Assembly: GCA_029862935.1 (NCBI GenBank)
Contig: JAOTWK010000133.1
Coordinates: 1-8,564 of the forward strand
Direction of reading: 5' to 3'
DNA: 8,564 bases
Origin: Gemmatimonadota bacterium
Lineage (GTDB): Bacteria; Gemmatimonadota; Gemmatimonadetes; Gemmatimonadales; GWC2-71-9
This document shows positions 1 to 5,223 of this stretch, one piece after another. A program made the position numbers and the translations under genes. The notes beneath the pieces were generated by a model. The model was not told the origin of the DNA, did not search any database, and was given only the letters and a program-made list of their open reading frames with translations. The first letter of the stretch is position 1; every line of letters starts with the position of its first letter.

Positions 1-546
1 GCGCTCGATGTGCGGGTCCTGGCGACCACCAACCGGCGCTTGCGCGAAGAGGTCGCCGCCGGCCGCTTCCGCGAAGACCTGTTCTACCGGCTCAACGTGG
101 TCCCGATCGACGTCCCGCCGCTCAGGAGCAGGCGAGGGGACATTCCGCTGCTGGTAGACAAGTTCGTCGCGGATCTCGTGAACGACAGCGGCATCAAGCC
201 GAAGCCGCTCAGCGCCGAGGCGATGCGGGCGCTCGAGGAGCGGGAGTGGCCGGGAAATGTGCGAGAGCTGCGCAACGCGGTCGCGCGACTCCTCATTCTC
301 TCGGGAGGCGACACCGTGACCGCGGCCGATGTGGACCGTGTGTCGGGGATCCCGAGTGACGGTGCGCTGGCTGATCTCACACAGTGCTCGAGCTTCGAGG
401 AGTTCAAACAGACGGCAGAGCGGGCGTTCCTGCAGACGAAGCTCGGCGAGAACGGGTGGAACGTGAGCGAGACGGCCCGAAAGCTCAGCATGCCGCGCAG
501 CAATCTCTACAAGAAGATTGAGAAGTACGGGTTGGAGCGCCGCTGA
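1..546 (+). CDS. Sigma-54-dependent NtrC-family response regulator/activator, C-terminal part (5' partial)
   Basis: This gene enters from the left edge in frame with base 1, and 181 residues are visible. NtrC-family proteins use ATP hydrolysis to remodel sigma-54 RNA polymerase at -24/-12 promoters. The visible part starts late in the AAA+ domain with DVRVLATTN, then GRFREDLFYRLNVVPI, which carries the arginine-finger region. PPLRSRRGDIPLL follows, then the sensor II motif EWPGNVRELRN at about residues 84-94. The last 45 or so residues form a Fis-type helix-turn-helix (ENGWNVSETARKLSMPRSNL, then YKKIEKYGLERR). Walker A, Walker B, the GAFTGA loop and any receiver domain lie outside the window, so the signal it answers cannot be read. 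The C-terminal style resembles NtrX-like regulators, but that is an impression only. The stop is TGA at 544-546. Family assignment is very secure; the specific name is not. Confidence 0.96.
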   Translation, partial: ALDVRVLATTNRRLREEVAAGRFREDLFYRLNVVPIDVPPLRSRRGDIPLLVDKFVADLVNDSGIKPKPLSAEAMRALEEREWPGNVRELRNAVARLLILSGGDTVTAADVDRVSGIPSDGALADLTQCSSFEEFKQTAERAFLQTKLGENGWNVSETARKLSMPRSNLYKKIEKYGLERR

Positions 547-549
547 CCC

Positions 550-597
550 TCTCACGTCCCCGTCTCAGGTCTCACGCTTCACGTCTCACGTCTCCGA
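550..597. repeat. Degenerate tandem heptamer array, consensus TCTCACG
   Basis: Immediately after the sigma-54 regulator stop there are about seven head-to-tail units. They are TCTCACG (550-556), TCCCCG (557-562, one base short), TCTCAGG (563-569), TCTCACG (570-576), CTTCACG (577-583), TCTCACG (584-590) and TCTCCGA (591-597). Three units are perfect. The array lies wholly in the intergenic gap. Units are 7 bp with no spacers, so this is not a CRISPR. It could be a simple-sequence or slipped-strand tract, a family of dispersed intergenic repeats, or a protein-binding array. The sequence alone does not decide. Confidence 0.8.
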
Positions 598-656
598 GCT
601 CGCAATAAAAGGCCGGTTCAGCGAGACATCGTGGTGAGGAGGGCCTCGGGCTCATG

Positions 657-665
657 TGCTATTGT
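657..665 (+). promoter_or_regulatory. Candidate extended -10 element placed for a leaderless transcript
   Basis: TGCTATTGT is an extended -10 (TGn plus TATTGT, four of six matches to TATAAT). Six bases (GGCCCC) separate it from the ATG at 672, so transcription would start at or next to the A of that ATG. No -35 match is seen at the usual distance; the bases there are purine-rich. The arrangement matches the -10-to-ATG spacing of leaderless genes in several high-GC phyla. It is a single-site pattern match and may be chance. Confidence 0.35.
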
Positions 666-671
666 GGCCCC

Positions 672-923
672 ATGGCAATCTCACGTCGTTCGGTGGCCGT
701 GATCCTCAGTGTCGACGGGTCGACGCTGGATTCACGCGCCGTGGCAGGTGTTCCGGTGGGGCGTCCGGTGCGCGCCGAGTTCGCGCACGGGGAACGAGCG
801 GCCTGCGTGGCAGTCACGCTCGAGCATGACTGCGACACCGAGCAGCTCGGCCACGCGCTCCGCACGTGGGCATCGACCCGGGGGTGGTCCGTGACAGTTG
901 CGCCGCTCAAGGGGGGTGACTAA
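672..923 (+). CDS. Small hypothetical protein (83 aa; 89 aa if started at 654)
   Basis: I do not recognise this protein. From the ATG at 672 it reads MAISRRSVAVILSVDG and ends TLEHDCDTEQLGHALRTWAS followed by TRGWSVTVAPLKGGD, with TAA at 921-923. It has no signal peptide and no membrane segment. The alternation suggests a small alpha/beta fold: an early hydrophobic strand, a middle strand (AACVAVTLEH), a helix (TEQLGHALRTWAS) and a closing strand (WSVTVAPL). GC-rich third positions resemble the neighbours and support real coding. Two starts compete. ATG 654 has a purine-rich GAGGAGGG about 10 bases upstream and adds MCYCGP. ATG 672 sits six bases after a good extended -10. I favour 672 because the extra residues look uncoded, but the Shine-Dalgarno makes 654 a real alternative. 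It stands between two regulators with gaps on both sides, so it is probably its own unit. Confidence 0.55.
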   Translation: MAISRRSVAVILSVDGSTLDSRAVAGVPVGRPVRAEFAHGERAACVAVTLEHDCDTEQLGHALRTWASTRGWSVTVAPLKGGD

Positions 924-926
924 CCT
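898..926 (+). promoter_or_regulatory. Weak candidate promoter for the sigma factor gene
   Basis: TTGCGC (898-903) and TAACCT (921-926) are separated by 17 bases, the standard -35/-10 spacing. Each matches three of six consensus bases. The site overlaps the last codons and the stop of the small gene. It would give a leader of roughly 165 bases carrying the hairpin at 1030-1049. The match is weak and is listed because some promoter is expected ahead of the sigma factor. Confidence 0.2.
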
Positions 927-1029
927 TTACGCACGCACCGACACGGAGGAGGACGCCCCTGCATACGCTGCCGGTTTTCGAGTTCTCTCCATGTCTGTCG
1001 CTTCCCCAGCGAGTTCGGCCTGTGAAAGT

Positions 1030-1049
1030 GGTGGTCGTGCTCGACCACC
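1030..1049 (+). promoter_or_regulatory. Perfect 8-bp hairpin upstream of the sigma factor gene
   Basis: GGTGGTCG (1030-1037) and CGACCACC (1042-1049) are exact reverse complements around a TGCT loop. The hairpin lies 47 bases before the sigma factor ATG. No T-tract follows (the next bases are CTTCCTGCCG), so a classic intrinsic terminator is unlikely. It may be an mRNA leader structure or a small dyad operator. The rest of the 173-bp gap (924-1096) holds a GGAGGAGGA motif at 945-953 and no convincing gene. Confidence 0.5.
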
Positions 1050-1096
1050 CTTCCTGCCGTCGCACCGGTCCCCGCTAGAGCCGAGATCTCACGCAC

Positions 1097-1954
1097 ATGC
1101 CGATGCGTTCCGTGCGCCGAACTGCGGTCGATGAAGGGTCGCTTGACCAGTACCTGCGAGAGATCAGCCAGTACCCGCTGATCACCCGTGAGGAGGAGGT
1201 CTCGCTCGCGCAGCAGATCAAGCAAGGCGACGAGTCGTGCCTCAACAAGCTCGTGCGCAGCAATCTGCGTTTTGTGGTGTCGGTGGCGAAGAAGTATCAA
1301 AACCAGGGCGTGAGCCTCGCCGATCTCATCAACGAGGGCAACCTTGGGCTCATTCGCGCGGCCCACAAGTTCGATGAGACCAAAGGCATCAAGTTCATCT
1401 CGTACGCCGTGTGGTGGATTCGCCAGGCGATCCTGCAGGCGCTGGCGGAGCAAAGCCGCATCGTGCGCGTTCCCCTCAACCGTGCCGGGACGCTGCATCG
1501 GATCGGCAAGCGGTCGTCGGCTCTCCAGCAGGAACTCGGTCGAGACCCCACGGTCGAGGAGATCGCGGAAGGGATGGACATCTCCCAGGAGGAAGTGGCG
1601 AAGACACTCTCCATCTCGCAGAGCCATCTTTCGCTCGATGCTCCGCTCACACCCGGCGAAGACAACAAACTGATCGACTACCTCCCAGACACGCAGAATG
1701 CGGGTCCGGATCAGGAGACCTTCGAGCGTGCGCTCACCGATTCGATCGAAGAGGTGCTCAGCACGCTGAAAGAGCGAGAGGCGAAGATTCTCCGGCTGTA
1801 TTTCGGGCTCGACGGCCAAGAGCCGATGACGCTCGAAGAGATCGGCAGCATGATGGGCATCACGCGTGAGCGTGTGCGGCAAATCAAAGAAAAGGCACTC
1901 GCCCGTCTCCGCCACGTGAGCCGCGCCCGCGCGCTGGAGAGTTTCCTGTCGTAG
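1097..1954 (+). CDS. RNA polymerase sigma-70 family factor (group 1/2, RpoD/SigA-like)
   Basis: This is a promoter-recognition subunit of RNA polymerase, 285 aa and complete. Region 1.2 is at about residues 14-46 (SLDQYLREISQYPLITREEE). Region 2 spans about 50-125, with the core-binding and -10-melting part (VSLADLINEGNLGLIRAAHK, then FDETKGIKFISYAVWWIRQA). Region 3 is about 126-185. Region 4 is about 215-280, with the -35-binding helix-turn-helix at 244-270 (MTLEEIGSMMGITRERVRQI, then KEKALARL). The acidic region 1.1 and the large non-conserved insert of proteobacterial RpoD are absent, as in the short primary sigma factors of Bacteroidota. It is therefore probably the primary housekeeping sigma, though an RpoS-like secondary factor is possible. 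An in-frame TAG at 1076-1078 limits the start to ATG 1097 or ATG 1103. Neither has a clear Shine-Dalgarno. Confidence 0.96.
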   Translation: MPMRSVRRTAVDEGSLDQYLREISQYPLITREEEVSLAQQIKQGDESCLNKLVRSNLRFVVSVAKKYQNQGVSLADLINEGNLGLIRAAHKFDETKGIKFISYAVWWIRQAILQALAEQSRIVRVPLNRAGTLHRIGKRSSALQQELGRDPTVEEIAEGMDISQEEVAKTLSISQSHLSLDAPLTPGEDNKLIDYLPDTQNAGPDQETFERALTDSIEEVLSTLKEREAKILRLYFGLDGQEPMTLEEIGSMMGITRERVRQIKEKALARLRHVSRARALESFLS

Positions 1955-1955
1955 C

Positions 1956-1977
1956 CTGGGTGACGGCCCGCACCCAG
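1956..1977 (+). terminator. Hairpin just after the sigma factor stop (possible terminator, no T-tract)
   Basis: CTGGGTG (1956-1962) and CACCCAG (1971-1977) form a perfect 7-bp stem around an 8-base loop, two bases past the TAG stop at 1952-1954. An overlapping dyad, CCAGA/TCTGG, sits at 1974-1985. No run of T follows, so simple intrinsic termination is doubtful. It may protect the 3' end or work with Rho. Its position between the sigma factor and rimO fits a unit boundary. Confidence 0.4.
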
Positions 1978-2027
1978 AGGTCTGGACTGATGGGCCCGAT
2001 CGGCGTCCTCCTACCGTTCCCCTCCCC

Positions 2028-3344
2028 ATGAAACTGGCCGTCATCTCGCTGGGCTGTGACAAGGCAACCGTGGATTCCGAACGGCTCGTCGGCGATCTCG
2101 TGGGTCACGGCACGCTGATCGTTGACGACCCGCCGGCGGCTGATGTCGTGCTCATCAACACGTGTGGCTTTATCGATGCCGCGAAGCAGGAGTCCATCGA
2201 CACGATGTTGCAGGCGGCCCAGCTCAAGGCTCACGGCCAGGTCAAGGCGGTCGTCGCGGTGGGCTGCCTCATCGAGCGCTACCAACAGGAGTTGCGCCGC
2301 GACATCCCAGAAGTGGACCTGTTGCTGGGATTTCATGACCTGCACACGCTGGTCCCGGAGCTTGCGGCGCGCGGACTGATTCCCGATCCGGTGGCCGCAC
2401 ATCCTGGGGTTCGGCAGTACCTGGGCGAGACACCCCACGTGCGTTATCTCAAAATCTCCGAGGGGTGCGACCACGGCTGCGCGTTTTGTGCGATTCCGTT
2501 GATGCGAGGTCGCCATCGCTCCGAGCCGGTCGAGCGCTTGATCCGAGAGGTGCAACAGCTCGAGGCGGCAGGGGCGCGCGAGGTCAATCTGGTGGCACAG
2601 GACCTCGGGCACTACGGCCGCGACCTCGGTCCGCAAGCCGCCCGACTGCCGGATTTGTTGCGCGCGCTCCTCCAGGAGACCGCCATCCCGTGGTTTCGGC
2701 TCCTGTACGTGTATTCGGCGGGACTCACCGACGAGTTGATCGAGATTATCGCGACCGAGCCCCGCATTGTGCCGTATGTCGACATACCGATCCAGCACGC
2801 GTCGGATCAGGTGCTTGAGCGGATGCGGCGGCCCGAACGGCGCGCGAGCATTCGGCAGAAGGTGTCGCAACTGCGGGACGTGATACCCGACCTCGCCATT
2901 CGAACGACCACGATCGTGGGCTTCCCCGGCGAGACGGACGAGGATTTCCAGACGCTGTGCGCGTTTGCGGAGGAGGTCCAGTTCGAACGACTCGGTGTGT
3001 TCACCTACTCCGCGCAGGAAGGCACGCGGGCGGCGGACTTGGCCGACGACGTCCCGGAAGACGTCAAGCGCGCTCGACAGGACGAACTGATCGAGTTGCA
3101 GCGCATCATTTCGGAAGACCGGTTGGGACGTTTCGTCGGTTGTGAGACGGATGTCCTCGTTGACAGACTCGCGGATCCCGACGAGACCGGCGTGACCCAT
3201 GTGGGACGGGTCATGTGGCAAGCTGACGATATCGACGGGGTGACCCACGTGCGGGGAGGCGGATGGGCCCGCGTCGGCGAGTTCGTGCGGGTGCGACTGG
3301 ACGACAACGAGGACTACGACTTTCACGCCGTGGGTGTCGCCTGA
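2028..3344 (+). CDS. rimO: Ribosomal protein S12 methylthiotransferase RimO
   Basis: RimO is a cytosolic radical-SAM enzyme with two iron-sulfur clusters. It adds a methylthio group to a conserved aspartate of ribosomal protein S12. The protein has 438 aa, typical for the family. The N-terminal methylthiotransferase domain has its three cluster cysteines at C10 (SLGCDK), C46 (NTCGFID) and C80 (VGCLIE). The radical-SAM cluster is CDHGCAFC (C147, C151, C154). RimO-specific stretches follow: LVAQDLGHYG at 188-197, PYVDIPIQHASDQVLERMRR at 249-268, and TTTIVGFPGETDEDF at 293-307. A C-terminal TRAM domain covers about 370-438 (GRVMWQADDIDGVTHV), with the acidic ending expected of RimO rather than MiaB. 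The usual GCPKN near C10 reads GCDKA, while VDSER is intact. ATG 2028 begins at the family's usual first residues but has a pyrimidine-rich upstream with no Shine-Dalgarno. It heads the six-gene run and meets the next gene at TGATG. Confidence 0.97.
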   Translation: MKLAVISLGCDKATVDSERLVGDLVGHGTLIVDDPPAADVVLINTCGFIDAAKQESIDTMLQAAQLKAHGQVKAVVAVGCLIERYQQELRRDIPEVDLLLGFHDLHTLVPELAARGLIPDPVAAHPGVRQYLGETPHVRYLKISEGCDHGCAFCAIPLMRGRHRSEPVERLIREVQQLEAAGAREVNLVAQDLGHYGRDLGPQAARLPDLLRALLQETAIPWFRLLYVYSAGLTDELIEIIATEPRIVPYVDIPIQHASDQVLERMRRPERRASIRQKVSQLRDVIPDLAIRTTTIVGFPGETDEDFQTLCAFAEEVQFERLGVFTYSAQEGTRAADLADDVPEDVKRARQDELIELQRIISEDRLGRFVGCETDVLVDRLADPDETGVTHVGRVMWQADDIDGVTHVRGGGWARVGEFVRVRLDDNEDYDFHAVGVA

Positions 3345-4603
3345 TGCGGCGAGTCACACCGGACACCCTTTCACGACATCTGCTGGGTCTGGGGATTGCT
3401 CTCTTGTTGCTCGTGACGCTCCAAGCGTGTCCGCGACCATCGGCGACCACGGCGCCGCTCGCGGGACAGCCCGATCTGCGCATCGGTCTCGAGGTCGACG
3501 CGGGGCGCGTGCGGATTGGCGGGCAGGGGGCGGTGGCGGTCGTGGCGGGCGGGCAGGTCGCGACCCGTCTGACCGGCGGGTCGGAAGCGACGCTCACGCG
3601 CGATGGACGCGACGTGGTGCTCACGATAGGCGCGGAGGCCCGTCGGTTCGAGCGCATCAGTTTCGTGAGCCTCGCTCAACAGTCCTTTGTGCACGTCAAC
3701 GGCGCGCACTATCGCGGTGTGGTAGACGTGTATCCTGGGGACCGCGGCCTCACGGTGGTGAACGAGCTCCCGATCGAGCAGTATCTGCTCGGCGTCGTGA
3801 ATGCCGAGATGGGACGACGCAGCGCGAGTGAACAGGCAGCACTCGAGGCACAGGCCATCGTCGCGCGGACCTACGCGCTGCGGAATCGAGGAAAGTTCGG
3901 CGCCGAAGGCTTCGATCTGCGCTCGAGCGTCGCCGATCAGGCATACGGGGGAATTGCCCGCGAGACGGCTGCTGGCCGGGCAGCCGTCGACGGAACTGCC
4001 GGGATGGTGCTGACCTATCGTGGTGACCTGGCCGCGCCGTTTTTTCACTCGACATGCGGATCCTCGACGGCCGCGGCCGACGAGGCGTTTCGCTCCGTGC
4101 CGTCGCGCCCGTATCTTCGGCCGGTATCGGATCGGCATGGAGACGGCTATTACTGCGATATCTCGCCGCGCTTTCAATGGAGCGTCGAGTGGGATGGCGA
4201 GACCCTGGCGCGTATATTACGCCGAACCGTGCCCGCCATCGTTGGGATCGATGGGACGCGGGTGGATGTCGTTCGTGGGGTGCGCGTGCATCGACGAGGA
4301 CCGTCCGGTCGCGCGACCGAGCTGCGGATCGAGGTCGGGAGCGGCGAGATTCCGGTGTTCGGACCCGATCTTCGCGCGGTGCTCGAGACGCCCGACGGAC
4401 GCCCGCTCGGCAGCACGGTGTTCGAGACCGAGGTTGGCCTGGCGGCAGGGGCAGTCAGCCGCCTGACGGTGCGTGGCCGCGGCTGGGGCCACGGTGTCGG
4501 AATGTGTCAGTGGGGCGCGGTCGGCCGCGCGCGTGCAGGTCAGAGCGCGACCAAAATTGTCACGACTTACTTCCCAGGTGCTCGCCTTGAGCGTTGGTAT
4601 TAG
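3344..4603 (+). CDS. SpoIID/LytB-domain lipoprotein (putative peptidoglycan-remodelling protein)
   Basis: SpoIID-type domains cleave glycan strands lacking stem peptides, and LytB relatives enhance amidases. The 419-aa protein starts MRRVTPDTLSRHLLGLG and has a hydrophobic core ending LLLLVTLQAC. That is a lipoprotein signal with the acylated Cys at residue 29; Gln at the -2 position is unusual but tolerable. The SpoIID core runs from about 125 to 300: NELPIEQYLLGVVNAEMG, with E155 the likely catalytic acid, then AALEAQAIVARTYAL, and then FFHSTCGSSTAAADEAF. H235, C238, H265 and C271 form a His/Cys set that might bind metal. The closing signature GRGWGHGVGMCQWGAVGRA is at 378-396. ATG 3344 overlaps the rimO stop by one base (TGATG). 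The frame is open upstream to 3263, but that extension has no signal peptide and falls inside rimO. Nothing else in the window concerns sporulation, so a vegetative envelope role is more likely. Confidence 0.92.
   Translation: MRRVTPDTLSRHLLGLGIALLLLVTLQACPRPSATTAPLAGQPDLRIGLEVDAGRVRIGGQGAVAVVAGGQVATRLTGGSEATLTRDGRDVVLTIGAEARRFERISFVSLAQQSFVHVNGAHYRGVVDVYPGDRGLTVVNELPIEQYLLGVVNAEMGRRSASEQAALEAQAIVARTYALRNRGKFGAEGFDLRSSVADQAYGGIARETAAGRAAVDGTAGMVLTYRGDLAAPFFHSTCGSSTAAADEAFRSVPSRPYLRPVSDRHGDGYYCDISPRFQWSVEWDGETLARILRRTVPAIVGIDGTRVDVVRGVRVHRRGPSGRATELRIEVGSGEIPVFGPDLRAVLETPDGRPLGSTVFETEVGLAAGAVSRLTVRGRGWGHGVGMCQWGAVGRARAGQSATKIVTTYFPGARLERWY
4576..4580 (+). promoter_or_regulatory. Ribosome binding site AGGTG that decides the next start
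   Basis: AGGTG lies six bases before TTG 4587, inside the end of the SpoIID-domain gene. The competing GTG at 4578-4580 overlaps this motif and has no purine-rich site of its own, so TTG 4587 is the better-supported start. Confidence 0.4.
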
Positions 4604-5213
4604 GATCGCGGCGTTTCTGCTTCTCGTCCCAGCCTCGGCTGTCGGACAGGGGTTCTTCGACCAATTCAGTTACGAGGGGTTGCGCTTCACCGGCATCGGG
4701 CTCGATGTGGGAAGCGTGTGGTCGAACAGTCTTACGTCGGAAGTCGGCGGAGGTGTGCGGATCGACTATGGCCAGTTCGCTCCGCGCGTCCGACTCGTCT
4801 TCGGCGCGCTGTATTTCAAGGGACAGTTCAACGATGAGAAGATCGCCGAGTTCGAGGACCGGCTCGCCGATCTCGTGCCGGACCCGGGGGTGACCATCGA
4901 CGTGGGCTCCGTCTCGCTGGCGGATGTCGAGGTCTACATCGATCTCCAGTACACACCGGCGCAGCTCGGTCGCGTCCGCCCGTTCGTGGGATTGGGGTTT
5001 GGCGCTCACGTGCGCAACGGACAAGGTGCGGCGATTGACGACACGTTCGTGGAGGACGCGCTCGATACGGTGGCGGCCGGGGTCAGCGCGTCCATCGGAT
5101 TCGATCTTGCGGTGCTGCGGCAGCTCTCGCTGACAGCCGAGGTGCGGGGCGGGCTCACGAGTGAGCTGCGCACCCTGTCGGCTCGAGGCGGGCTGATGTT
5201 CTGGCTTCCATAG
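4587..5213 (+). CDS. Exported, predicted outer-membrane beta-barrel-like protein
   Basis: No specific family is recognised. From TTG 4587 the protein has 208 aa; from GTG 4578 it would have 211. It opens with a signal peptide (SVGIRIAAFLLLVPASAVGQ), with possible cleavage after ASA or AVG at about residues 18-20. The mature part alternates polar and hydrophobic residues in Gly- and aromatic-rich strands typical of small barrels: TGIGLDVGSVWSN, GGGVRIDYG, VRLVFGALYFKG, RPFVGLGFGAHV, VSASIGFDLAV, LSLTAEVRGGL and the closing GGLMFWLP. An acidic, possibly helical stretch at about 82-100 (NDEKIAEFEDRLADLVPDPG) interrupts the strands and could be a loop or plug. The start overlaps the end of the preceding gene by 17 bases, and the next gene follows after 10, so it is clearly within the operon. 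Much of the frame upstream of 4578 belongs to the SpoIID gene in another frame and should not be counted. A soluble periplasmic beta protein is the main alternative. Confidence 0.75.
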   Translation: MSVGIRIAAFLLLVPASAVGQGFFDQFSYEGLRFTGIGLDVGSVWSNSLTSEVGGGVRIDYGQFAPRVRLVFGALYFKGQFNDEKIAEFEDRLADLVPDPGVTIDVGSVSLADVEVYIDLQYTPAQLGRVRPFVGLGFGAHVRNGQGAAIDDTFVEDALDTVAAGVSASIGFDLAVLRQLSLTAEVRGGLTSELRTLSARGGLMFWLP

Positions 5214-5217
5214 GGAG
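5212..5217 (+). promoter_or_regulatory. Ribosome binding site AGGGAG for the oxidoreductase gene
   Basis: AGGGAG overlaps the TAG stop of the preceding gene and ends six bases before GTG 5224. It supports that non-ATG start, which also begins the protein just before its first beta strand, as is usual for this family. Confidence 0.65.
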
Positions 5218-5223
5218 ACGGGT

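Noticed and set aside
550..597. CRISPR array
   Set aside because: Units are 7 bp and directly abutting, with no spacers and no cas genes.
898..1134. 78-codon plus-strand frame through the gap before the sigma factor
   Set aside because: Its TTG start lies inside the small gene and it ends inside the sigma factor gene. Composition is low-complexity Arg/Ser/Pro and no ribosome site precedes its internal ATG at 991.
1956..1985. Confident intrinsic terminator after the sigma factor
   Set aside because: The stem is good but no T-tract follows, so it is kept only as a low-confidence terminator.
920..2062. 380-codon open frame on the minus strand opposite the sigma factor
   Set aside because: It mirrors the sigma factor coding sequence and crosses both flanking gaps without any domain signature or start signal.
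1884..3326. 480-codon open frame on the minus strand opposite rimO
   Set aside because: It is wholly antisense to a certain rimO. The translation is rich in His, Arg and Asp with no recognisable motif, a typical shadow of GC-rich coding DNA.
3263..3343. N-terminal extension of the SpoIID-domain gene
   Set aside because: It is out-of-frame rimO sequence, Arg-rich, and would bury the lipoprotein signal peptide. ATG 3344 gives a proper signal and TGATG coupling.
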